Shown here piece after piece: positions 8,841 to 16,164 of a stretch of 64,000 bases of DNA. The position numbers and the translations under genes are program-made. The stretch is from the NCBI GenBank assembly GCA_002408205.1, contig DHQY01000014.1, positions 239,617 to 303,616 on the forward strand. The letters run 5' to 3'. Numbering within the stretch: the stretch's first letter is position 1; each line of letters opens with the position of its first letter. Origin of the DNA: Bacteroidales bacterium UBA5326 (GTDB lineage Bacteria; Bacteroidota; Bacteroidia; Bacteroidales; UBA932). The notes under the pieces are model-generated. The model had not been told where the DNA came from, made no database searches, and worked only from the letters and a program-made list of their open reading frames with translations.

Positions 8841-9708
8841 TTAAGACCTGTTCTTTAATTTTTTCCAATTCATCTTTCATCATAACTACGTACTGTTGCA
8901 TGCCGGCGTGCCCTGCCTTGGAGCCCAGAGTATTGATTTCCCGGCCCATCTCCTGGGCAATAAAGCCCAATTTCCTGCCGGCAAATTCTTCCTGAGCCAG
9001 CGTTTGTCTAAAATAGCGGCAATGCTGCTGCAATCTTATGCGTTCTTCTGTAATATCTGCTTTTTCAAGGTAATAAATCAATTCCTGTTCCAAGCGGTTT
9101 TTATCTATAGAAATTTCGGAGTCAAGGCCCGAAAGTCTTTCATCGAGTTTTTTGCGAACGGTGGCACTGCGCTCAGGGTCTAATTGCTCGGCCATATGAA
9201 GGTATTCCTCAATCAGGTCGGTATGGGCCAGAAGGACCTGCCCCAAACGCGCTCCTTCCTTTATGCGGAAAGCATCCAGATCGTCTGCAGCTTTATCTAT
9301 ACAGTCACTCAGCTGTTCCCATTCGCGGGGATCGGGATCTTTTTTTCTGACTTCCCGGACCTCGGGCATCCTGAGTAGCGCAGCAGCTATGTCGGAAGCG
9401 GTCACATCCTGCCCCATGCCGGTAAAAACAGTCTGCAGTTCAACAAAATATCGCTTGATAAGTTCGGTATTAAAATAACTTTCCACGCCATTGTCTTCTT
9501 GTTCCGGTGTAATGAAAAGGTCAATATTTCCTCTCTGAAGCCTGGCGGCAAGACGCTGTCGTAATTCCGGCTCTGCTTCGCGGGGAACCTGTGAAGTTTT
9601 GAACCCAATATCTGCTGTCTTGCCGTTAACGGAACGGATCTCCACAGTATATTTTTTCCCTTCAAAAGAAACCTGGGCTTTTCCATAGCCGGTCATGGAT
9701 CGAATCAT
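8830..9708 (-). CDS. yicC: YicC-family endoribonuclease
   Basis: This 292-residue cytosolic protein has the full YicC layout. The N-terminal domain begins MIRSMTGYGKAQ and is followed by the EIRSVNGKTADIGFK motif. The C-terminal DUF1732 region includes RLEQELIYYLEKADITEE and the strongly conserved KLGFIAQEMGREINTLGSKA. E. coli YicC is reported to take part in RNA turnover as an endoribonuclease. It has its own -7 box 16 nt upstream, diverges from glnS and is followed by an overlapping lipoprotein gene. Confidence 0.95.
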   Translation of the reverse strand: MIRSMTGYGKAQVSFEGKKYTVEIRSVNGKTADIGFKTSQVPREAEPELRQRLAARLQRGNIDLFITPEQEDNGVESYFNTELIKRYFVELQTVFTGMGQDVTASDIAAALLRMPEVREVRKKDPDPREWEQLSDCIDKAADDLDAFRIKEGARLGQVLLAHTDLIEEYLHMAEQLDPERSATVRKKLDERLSGLDSEISIDKNRLEQELIYYLEKADITEERIRLQQHCRYFRQTLAQEEFAGRKLGFIAQEMGREINTLGSKAGHAGMQQYVVMMKDELEKIKEQVLNVL

Positions 9709-9724
9709 CTGCTTTTAATTTTTA

Positions 9725-9732
9725 CAAATATA
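9725..9732 (-). promoter_or_regulatory. -7 promoter box for yicC
   Basis: The minus strand reads TATATTTG (TAnnTTTG), 16 nt before the yicC ATG at 9708. It faces the glnS promoter in the same short intergenic stretch. Confidence 0.55.
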
Positions 9733-9746
9733 CGCCAAAATATCAT

Positions 9747-9754
9747 TACTTTTG
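9747..9754 (+). promoter_or_regulatory. -7 promoter box for glnS
   Basis: TACTTTTG matches TAnnTTTG and lies 19 nt before the ATG at 9774. The alternative in-frame GTG at 9756 would sit right at the promoter box, so ATG 9774 is preferred. Confidence 0.55.
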
Positions 9755-9773
9755 CGTGCTTAAATACCCATCT

Positions 9774-11486
9774 ATGAATGAAGAACTAACCATTGCCTCT
9801 GAAGAACGGCCCCTGAATTTCCTGGAAGAAATAATCCGCGAAGACCTGGCACAGGGAAAACATAAAACCATAATTACCCGTTTCCCTCCGGAACCTAACG
9901 GATACCTGCACATTGGACATGCCAAAAGTATCTGCCTGAATTTTGGGTTAGCTAAACAATACGGAGGTTATACAAATCTTCGTTTTGACGATACCAATCC
10001 CACTAAAGAAGACACAGAATACGTAGATTCCATTAAAGATGACATCCGGTGGCTCGGCTTTTCATGGGCTAACGAATTCTATGCTTCGGACTATTTTGAA
10101 AGACTGTATGAATGGGCACATGAACTCATAAGGAAAGGATTAGCCTATGTGGACGATCAGTCGCAGGAAGAAATAAGGCTCAACCGGGGAACCGTTACCA
10201 CCCCGGGAGTGAACAGTCCTTACAGGGAAAGAAACGTGGAGGAAAATGCCGATCTTTTCACCCGAATGAAAAACGGAGAATTCCCCGACGGGAGCAAAGT
10301 CCTGAGAGCCAAAATAGATATGGCCCATCCGAACATGCTCATGCGGGATCCGCTTATGTACCGTATTATCCATACCGAACACCACCGCACGGGGAACAAA
10401 TGGTGCATCTATCCAATGTATGACTATGCCCACGGGCAATGCGATTCCATAGAAAATATTACCCATTCCGTTTGCACACTGGAGTTTGACGTACACAGAC
10501 CTTTATACGACTGGTTTATTGAAAAATTAAGCATATACCCCTCCCACCAATATGAATTTGCCAGGCTTAACCTGACCTATACCGTAATGAGCAAAAGAAA
10601 ACTGCTTGAACTGGTACGTCTTGGCCTTGTATCGGGGTGGGACGATCCGCGCATGCCTACCATCTGCGGGCTGCGCCGGCGCGGATACACTCCCTCCAGC
10701 ATACGCCGTTTTGCTGAAAAGGTGGGTGTGGCAAAAAGAGACAACGTGATTGATATTTCACTTATGGAGTGGTGCCTTCGCGAAGAACTGAACAAAAGTG
10801 CCAATCGTTATATGGCGGTTATTGACCCTGTAAAGATAGTAATTACCAATTATCCCGAAGATCGTACTGAGTTTTTCAGCGCGCCTCTTAATCCCGAAGA
10901 CCCCCAAGCCGGCACCCGTCAAATTCCTTTCACCCGTGAAGTGTATATTGAGCGGGATGATTTTATGGAAGAACCTCCCAAAAAGTTTTTCCGTTTGCGT
11001 CCGGGCGGTGAGGTCCGTCTGAAATACGGCTATATAATCCGCTGCGAACGTATTGTGAAGGACAGCCGGGGTTTGATCACACAACTGGAATGTACCCTCG
11101 ATCCGGCTTCCCGTCCGGGTTCGGATGAATGGCGCAGCGTGAAAGGAACCATCCACTGGGTTTCCGTTCCCCATGCCCGTAAAGCCGAGGTCAGACTGTT
11201 TGACCGTCTGTTCGTTGAGCCATATATGGGAGCTATCCCCGAGGGAAATGACTATAAAAACTTTCTAAATCCCGAATCGCTGTGCACAAAGGAAGCTTAC
11301 ATAGATGAAGATCTGGCAGCTCTGGCCGGTAAAGCAACACAGGCACAGGATGAATCCCGTGCCCGCGTACAATTTGAACGTCTTGGTTATTTCGTTCCCG
11401 ACCCCGACAGTACCGGCTTGAAACCCGTATTCAACCGCATATGCACTCTCAGGGATTCTTTTACAAAAACAATGAGTCAGAGCTAG
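9774..11486 (+). CDS. glnS: Glutaminyl-tRNA synthetase
   Basis: This 570-residue class I aminoacyl-tRNA synthetase charges tRNA-Gln with glutamine. It shows the HIGH motif in PPEPNGYLHIGHAKS and the KMSKS-equivalent VMSKRK. The GlnRS family signatures include GYTNLRFDDTNPTKED, the Asp-rich MYDYAHGQCDSIENITHS and CTLEFDVHRPLYDWF. The C-terminal anticodon-binding beta-barrels (about residue 340 onward) are complete. The length is close to E. coli GlnRS. Direct charging by GlnRS implies that glutamine-tRNA need not come only from transamidation. It overlaps the convergent rng gene by 4 bp. Confidence 0.97.
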   Translation: MNEELTIASEERPLNFLEEIIREDLAQGKHKTIITRFPPEPNGYLHIGHAKSICLNFGLAKQYGGYTNLRFDDTNPTKEDTEYVDSIKDDIRWLGFSWANEFYASDYFERLYEWAHELIRKGLAYVDDQSQEEIRLNRGTVTTPGVNSPYRERNVEENADLFTRMKNGEFPDGSKVLRAKIDMAHPNMLMRDPLMYRIIHTEHHRTGNKWCIYPMYDYAHGQCDSIENITHSVCTLEFDVHRPLYDWFIEKLSIYPSHQYEFARLNLTYTVMSKRKLLELVRLGLVSGWDDPRMPTICGLRRRGYTPSSIRRFAEKVGVAKRDNVIDISLMEWCLREELNKSANRYMAVIDPVKIVITNYPEDRTEFFSAPLNPEDPQAGTRQIPFTREVYIERDDFMEEPPKKFFRLRPGGEVRLKYGYIIRCERIVKDSRGLITQLECTLDPASRPGSDEWRSVKGTIHWVSVPHARKAEVRLFDRLFVEPYMGAIPEGNDYKNFLNPESLCTKEAYIDEDLAALAGKATQAQDESRARVQFERLGYFVPDPDSTGLKPVFNRICTLRDSFTKTMSQS

Positions 11487-13039
11487 ACCTCAATTTTTTC
11501 ATTTTTATCGTCCAGCCAGCGGGCCTGAGTGACCGCCAGTTCCGGCGAGACCCTGACATTCAGACGGCAGCCGTATTTCCGGGACCATTTTTTGGCTCTG
11601 GAAATAAAACCTTTGGTAAGATAGGCCTCAATAAAAGGATGTACTTCCAGGCTGACGTTTTTTAATTGTTTTTCATTGGCAAAAAAGGCCAACTGATTTT
11701 CAATGTTTTCTGTAAAGAGTAAACTCGGCGCAATTTTCCCGGTGCCGTTGCAGCTGGGACATTTTTCGCTGGTGTTGATTTCCATGGCAGGTCTTACCCT
11801 CTGACGGGTGATCTGCATCAGACCAAATTTGGTCAGTGGCAGGATATTGTGCTTGGCACGATCCGTTGCCATCAGTTCTTGCATCCGTTTAAACAGCTTC
11901 TGCCGGTGTTCCGGGGAATCCATATCAATGAAGTCCACAATAATAATTCCTCCCAGATCCCGCAGTCTCATCTGGCGGGCCAGTTCCTCGGCCACAACCA
12001 TATTAACCTCAAAAGCATTGTCTTCCTGGCCCGAAGCCATTTTTGACCTGATTCCGCTGTTTACGTCTACCACATGAAGTGCTTCTGTATGCTCAATGAT
12101 AATATAAATACCCTGTCTCAAGGGAACCACCCTTCCAAAAGCGCTTCTGATCTGTTTATTGACATCAAAGGCATCGAAAATTGTCTCGGTGCCTTTGTAT
12201 AATTTCACAATTTTTTCTTTTTCAGGAGCAATGGTGGCAATGTAAGAGCAAATTTCTTCAAATACGGCCGGGTCATTCACATGAATGCTGTTAAAGGAAT
12301 CATTCAACAGATCCCTTATTACAGTAGTAATCCGGCTGTTCTCGGTAAGCAGGCGGCTGGGAGCTTTGCCTTGTCTGATTACAGACCAGGAGTCTTCCCA
12401 TTTCCGGATGAGCGCATTCAACTCGGAGTCGAGGATAGCTGCCTTTTTTCCTTCTGCAGCTGTTCGGACAATTAACCCGTAGTTAGGAGGCAGAATACTG
12501 TGAATAAGACGTTCCAGTCTGCCGCGCTCTTCTTTTAGCGTAATTTTTGAGGACAGATTGACCTTTTCTGAAAAAGGAAGCAGCACCATATTCCTTCCGG
12601 CAATTGAAATATCGGAAGTAAGCCGCGACCCTTTGGTGGAAATAGGTTCTTTTACTATTTGGACTAATATGGGCTGGCCCACTTTCAACACATCCGCTAT
12701 CTTGCCTTCCTTGGGCAACACAGACCCGATCTTGAGACTCGAGTAGATCTCGGCGGGTGTTCCCTGACCGGAAAGTACGTGTTGCGTAAAATAGTTAACG
12801 GCACTAAAAGACAGGCCCAGATCCAGGTAATGGATAAAGGCGTCTTTCTCATGTCCGATATCAACAAATGCGGCATTGAGAGCGGGCATGATCTTTTTGA
12901 CCTTACCCAGATACAGATCACCCACTGAAAAATGTTCGGAACTGGTTTCTTCTTTATGAAGCTCCATGAGTCGTTTATTTTCCAGCAGTGCTATAGACAC
13001 TTCAGAAGAACTTACATCAATAATGAGATCTTTTTCCAT
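11483..13039 (-). CDS. rng: Ribonuclease E/G family endoribonuclease
   Basis: This 518-residue single-strand endoribonuclease takes part in rRNA processing and mRNA decay. An N-terminal S1-like region (VGDLYLGKVKKIMPALNAAFVDIG, interrupted by an insert) leads into the catalytic core. The core carries the Mg-binding Asp residues of VDVNSG and DFIDMDSPEHR. The CPSCNGTGKI motif supplies the zinc-link cysteines. It lacks the long C-terminal scaffold of RNase E, so it resembles RNase G in size. Upstream are the genes for a 29-residue basic protein and HU. A strong inverted repeat (13055-13095) precedes the start by about 16 nt. Confidence 0.95.
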   Translation of the reverse strand: MEKDLIIDVSSSEVSIALLENKRLMELHKEETSSEHFSVGDLYLGKVKKIMPALNAAFVDIGHEKDAFIHYLDLGLSFSAVNYFTQHVLSGQGTPAEIYSSLKIGSVLPKEGKIADVLKVGQPILVQIVKEPISTKGSRLTSDISIAGRNMVLLPFSEKVNLSSKITLKEERGRLERLIHSILPPNYGLIVRTAAEGKKAAILDSELNALIRKWEDSWSVIRQGKAPSRLLTENSRITTVIRDLLNDSFNSIHVNDPAVFEEICSYIATIAPEKEKIVKLYKGTETIFDAFDVNKQIRSAFGRVVPLRQGIYIIIEHTEALHVVDVNSGIRSKMASGQEDNAFEVNMVVAEELARQMRLRDLGGIIIVDFIDMDSPEHRQKLFKRMQELMATDRAKHNILPLTKFGLMQITRQRVRPAMEINTSEKCPSCNGTGKIAPSLLFTENIENQLAFFANEKQLKNVSLEVHPFIEAYLTKGFISRAKKWSRKYGCRLNVRVSPELAVTQARWLDDKNEKIEV

Positions 13040-13054
13040 TCTTCGTTAAAGTAA

Positions 13055-13095
13055 GAAACCTAAAGTGTCCTTTGTAAAAAGTAGCTTTAGGTTTC
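13055..13095 (-). promoter_or_regulatory. Stable hairpin just upstream of rng
   Basis: GAAACCTAAAG at 13055-13065 is perfectly complementary to CTTTAGGTTTC at 13085-13095, with a 19-nt loop that can form a further 4-bp stem. No T-tract follows on either strand, so it does not look like a terminator. In the minus-strand RNA it would sit 16 nt before the rng ATG. It could be a processing or autoregulatory element; that role is inferred. Confidence 0.5.
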
Positions 13096-13121
13096 CGTGG
13101 TTCATCAGACATCTTAATGGC

Positions 13122-13211
13122 TTATTTCTTTTTATGACGATTCTTGCGCAAACGTTTTTTCCGTTTGTGCGTAGCCATTTTATGTCTTTTACGTTTTTTT
13201 CCGCTTGGCAT
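13122..13211 (-). CDS. 29-residue AURKAIP1/COX24-like basic protein (probable ribosome-associated)
   Basis: A 90-bp reading frame, too short for most gene finders, encodes a 29-residue protein made almost wholly of Lys, Arg and His. It begins MPSGKKRKRHKMATHKRKK and ends in a Lys run before TAA. The KRHKMxTHKRKKRLRKNRHK pattern matches the AURKAIP1/COX24 C-terminal domain, found in the mitochondrial small-subunit ribosomal protein mS38 and annotated widely in Bacteroidetes as a tiny protein. A structural role in the small ribosomal subunit is likely by homology. It sits 8 nt after HU and upstream of rng, an arrangement I recall as common in this phylum. Confidence 0.85.
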   Translation of the reverse strand: MPSGKKRKRHKMATHKRKKRLRKNRHKKK

Positions 13212-13219
13212 AATAATGA

Positions 13220-13504
13220 TTATTTAACACTGTTTTTTACCTTATTCATGAAAACTTTAGCGGGCTTGAAAGCGGGGATAAAGTGTTCGGGAATCACTAT
13301 AGTTGTATTCTTAGAAATGTTGCGGGCTGTCTTGCGTGCACGTTTCTTGAGGATAAAGCTGCCAAAACCACGGAGATAAACGTTCTTGTTTTGGGCTAAA
13401 GAACCTTTTACGTTCTCCATGAAGCATTCCACCACTTTTTGAACAGCGATTTTTTCCATGCCTGTTGTCTTGGCAATTTCGTTTACGATGTCAGCTTTAG
13501 TCAT
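13220..13504 (-). CDS. HU/IHF-family DNA-binding protein
   Basis: This 94-residue nucleoid protein bends DNA and is expected to act as a dimer. It shows the HU helix region (MTKADIVNEIAKTTG), the dimer-core segment VYLRGFGSFILKKRA and the beta-arm with IPEHFIPAFKPAKVF, the Bacteroidetes variant of the usual IPA..VPxFK. The ATG at 13504 gives the standard HU N-terminus. A longer frame to 13561 is rejected, because it would cover the region between promoter and start. A -33/-7 promoter lies 55 nt upstream. The small basic protein gene follows by 8 nt. Confidence 0.95.
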   Translation of the reverse strand: MTKADIVNEIAKTTGMEKIAVQKVVECFMENVKGSLAQNKNVYLRGFGSFILKKRARKTARNISKNTTIVIPEHFIPAFKPAKVFMNKVKNSVK

Positions 13505-13558
13505 AATACCTTTGTTTTTAGATGTTATTATTGAATCAATTGAGTTCCAAATGGACTG

Positions 13559-13588
13559 CAAAAGTAATATTTAATTCTAAATATCAAG
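13559..13588 (-). promoter_or_regulatory. -33/-7 promoter of the HU gene
   Basis: On the minus strand CTTG at 13588-13585 is followed, after 18 nt, by TACTTTTG at 13566-13559, a full TAnnTTTG match. The predicted leader is about 50 nt long, longer than for most genes here. Confidence 0.6.
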
Positions 13589-13628
13589 ACGTTTCCTGTA
13601 AAAAAAGAAGAAAAACAAGTCAAAGGAG

Positions 13629-13636
13629 TATCTTTG
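13629..13636 (+). promoter_or_regulatory. -7 promoter box for mutY
   Basis: TATCTTTG matches TAnnTTTG and ends 4 nt before the mutY ATG at 13641, predicting a leaderless or nearly leaderless transcript. Confidence 0.6.
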
Positions 13637-13640
13637 GCCC

Positions 13641-14702
13641 ATGGATTTTACTGAAACATTACTGGCCTGGTATATGGAGCACCGGAGGGAATTACCCTGG
13701 CAATCCGGGAAAAACCCCTACTATATATGGGTATCTGAAATCATTCTGCAACAAACACGTGTTTCTCAGGGACTTGAATACTATCACAGATTTATTGCAT
13801 CTTTTCCTACCGTTCAGGATCTGGCCCGTGCAAAAGAAGATGAGGTCCTCAAAGTATGGCAGGGACTGGGGTATTATTCCAGGGCAAGGAATATGCACCG
13901 GACGGCACAGACCGTTGCAGACAGTTATGGCGGTGTCTTTCCACGGGAGGTCGATCAGTTGAAAAAGCTCCGGGGCATAGGGCCCTATACGGCGGCGGCC
14001 GTGGCCTCATTTGCTTTCAACCGGCCCGTAGCGGCTTTGGACGGCAACGGATACCGGATATTGGCCCGGTTTTTTGGGTTGGACCTTTCTCCCAATTCTG
14101 CCACCGGAAAGAGAGAATTTGCAGAATTAGCTGAAAACCTTCTGCCTCCTGACTACAGTGCCCGCTTCAACCAGGCGCTTATGGACTTTGGATCTCTTGT
14201 CTGTATGCCCAGACCGGACTGTGTTCAATGTCCTTTGCAGGAAGCCTGTATGGCATACAACACAAATACGGTGTTCCTCCTTCCGGCAGGAAAAACAAAA
14301 ACCTCCATCAGGGACCGATACTTCAATTACCTGGATCTGGAATGGAATGGCAAAACATTTATCGGACAGCGGAAAGAAAAAGACATCTGGCAGGGACTCT
14401 ATGAATTTCCTCTCATAGAAACTTCCGGCAGGGCGGATATGGAACAGCTGATAGCCCATAGGCGTTTTAAAGAGATTATACAAGACAATTCATTTGTCCT
14501 TCTTAAAACCTGGGAACCGGAGATCCATAAACTGAGCCACCGAAACATCTCCGCTGTATTTTTCCGTATAAAGATTCAAAATATAAGTGCCTCATTACAA
14601 AATGATTATTTGTGTATTCAAAGGGAAGCGCTCACGGAATATGCGGTTTCCAGGCTGACAGAGAAATATTTAAATTTTTTGCATATTTTTGCTGACTTAT
14701 GA
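13641..14702 (+). CDS. mutY: A/G-specific adenine glycosylase MutY
   Basis: This 353-residue base-excision enzyme removes adenine paired with 8-oxoguanine. Glu33 in SEIILQQTRV and Asp134 in ALDGNGYR are the expected catalytic pair on either side of the helix-hairpin-helix (LRGIGPYTAAAVASFAF). The [4Fe-4S] cysteines are C188, C194, C197 and C203. The spacing between the first two is five residues, one shorter than the six I know for E. coli MutY. The C-terminal NUDIX-like 8-oxoG recognition domain follows (REKDIWQGLYEFPL, KLSHRNISAVF). Its stop overlaps the start of the next gene (ATGA), implying coupling. Confidence 0.95.
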   Translation: MDFTETLLAWYMEHRRELPWQSGKNPYYIWVSEIILQQTRVSQGLEYYHRFIASFPTVQDLARAKEDEVLKVWQGLGYYSRARNMHRTAQTVADSYGGVFPREVDQLKKLRGIGPYTAAAVASFAFNRPVAALDGNGYRILARFFGLDLSPNSATGKREFAELAENLLPPDYSARFNQALMDFGSLVCMPRPDCVQCPLQEACMAYNTNTVFLLPAGKTKTSIRDRYFNYLDLEWNGKTFIGQRKEKDIWQGLYEFPLIETSGRADMEQLIAHRRFKEIIQDNSFVLLKTWEPEIHKLSHRNISAVFFRIKIQNISASLQNDYLCIQREALTEYAVSRLTEKYLNFLHIFADL

Positions 14703-16105
14703 AAGCGCCCTTTGTCCGGATCGTACTCCTTATATCTTTCAGCCTGGTGCTGTCGTTACAATCCGTAACAGCACAACCTGTGAAGATTGACAACGTTGTT
14801 CTGACAGGGAATCACATCACAAAAGATTATATCATTCTAAGGGAGCTGCCCTTTACACCCGGCGACGCGGTGGACGAAGCGGCCTTACCCGATTTGGTGA
14901 AACGTGCGCGCGAAAATCTGAATAATCTGCTGCTGTTTAATTTTGTTGATATTGTCCTGGAAAAAGAGGCCGACCGGCCGGACAATGTAAGTGTAACCAT
15001 AGCTGTAGAAGAAAGATGGTATGTATGGCCTCTTGTTGAAATAAAACTGGAAGAGCGGAACCTGAGCACCTGGCTGCAACATTGGGATTTTACCAAGATC
15101 ACGCTGGAGGGCGGTGTTAGAATAGACAACTTTCTGGGACTGAAACATAAACTGGTTGTATCGGTCCACGGAGGATACCAGTGGGGAGCCTTCCTCGGTT
15201 ACCGGGACATTTCTCTGGACCGCGAAGGCAAACATTTTATCAGCCTGGACGTACAAGGTAATATCAGTCACAATATTGATGCTTTTTCCCGGGATAACAA
15301 ACCGGCTCGTTTCAATATTCCCGGAATCATTCTGGAAAGCAAGGTCGAAAGCAAGGTTAATTATTCTTACAGGCCCGATATCAGGACTATTCATAATATT
15401 ACTTTTTTTCACGAATTCACCAAACTGGCCGATACGGTCCTGCTGCTCAATCCAACCTATTGGGGGGATAACAAAACCCAACGTAATGCGTTCAGATTGA
15501 ATTACTATTACCGCCTCGATCAGAGGGATTATCATCCCTACCCTCTGAATGGTTATTATGTAAGGGCCGGTCTAAACACATATATTTCCTCCAACGCTTC
15601 TGTCCGCTATGCGCAGATCACGCTTGGCCTGCAGTATTTCAAACAGCTGGCTGAATCCCGCTGGTATGTATCAACTGTTTTCTCAGGAGGTCTTTCCATT
15701 TCCAACGCACAAGCCTATATTCTGGAAAAAGCCATTGGGTACGATCATAACATGTTAAGGGGATACGAATATACCGTTGCCGACGGACAGTCGTTCATGG
15801 TGTCCAATAACACATTAAAATACAACATTCTGCCTAAAAGGACGTTTACTCTCAACTGGCTTTCCTGGCTGCCCAAGTTCAGCAAGATCCACCTTTCTAT
15901 CTATGCCAATGCCCATTTTGATATGGGATATGCCTTTAACAAATCTGTTTACCCATTTAATACGCTCAGTAACCAATTTCTTTTTGCAGGAGGTTTAGGG
16001 CTAGATATAGTCACATACTACGATCTGGTCCTCGGCTTTGATTATTCAATAAACAAACAGGGAAGAGACGGATTCTTTTTCTCCATTAAAGTGCCCTTTA
16101 TCTGA
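14699..16105 (+). CDS. Omp85/BamA-like outer membrane protein with one POTRA domain
   Basis: This 468-residue protein has a signal peptide (cut near SVTA-QPVKI). One POTRA-like domain (about residues 27-105: IDNVVLTGNHITKDYIILRELPFTPGD..., then VTIAVEERWYVWP) precedes a beta-barrel of about 350 residues rich in alternating aromatic strands. The last residues (FFFSIKVPFI) form a typical outer-membrane insertion strand. One POTRA is far fewer than the five of BamA, so this is an accessory Omp85/TamA-like or surface-antigen family member of unknown substrate. It is translationally coupled to mutY, though no functional link is obvious. Confidence 0.8.
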   Translation: MKAPFVRIVLLISFSLVLSLQSVTAQPVKIDNVVLTGNHITKDYIILRELPFTPGDAVDEAALPDLVKRARENLNNLLLFNFVDIVLEKEADRPDNVSVTIAVEERWYVWPLVEIKLEERNLSTWLQHWDFTKITLEGGVRIDNFLGLKHKLVVSVHGGYQWGAFLGYRDISLDREGKHFISLDVQGNISHNIDAFSRDNKPARFNIPGIILESKVESKVNYSYRPDIRTIHNITFFHEFTKLADTVLLLNPTYWGDNKTQRNAFRLNYYYRLDQRDYHPYPLNGYYVRAGLNTYISSNASVRYAQITLGLQYFKQLAESRWYVSTVFSGGLSISNAQAYILEKAIGYDHNMLRGYEYTVADGQSFMVSNNTLKYNILPKRTFTLNWLSWLPKFSKIHLSIYANAHFDMGYAFNKSVYPFNTLSNQFLFAGGLGLDIVTYYDLVLGFDYSINKQGRDGFFFSIKVPFI

Positions 16106-16164
16106 TCTCGCGCCAAATTGTCAGCAACTGCCTGTGGCACGAAGATTGACATGAAAAAAGAGCT

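Noticed and set aside
9756..9773. GTG start for glnS
   Set aside because: It lies directly after the -7 box; ATG 9774 gives the expected N-terminus.
13065..13379. 104-residue plus-strand frame opposite HU and the small basic protein
   Set aside because: It is the complement of two recognisable minus-strand genes; its Phe-rich composition follows from Lys codons on the other strand.
16135..16150. Sigma-54-like TGGCAC-N5-TTGAC before lon
   Set aside because: The -24 half matches, but the essential GC of the -12 half is GA; one match in a short gap is not enough.
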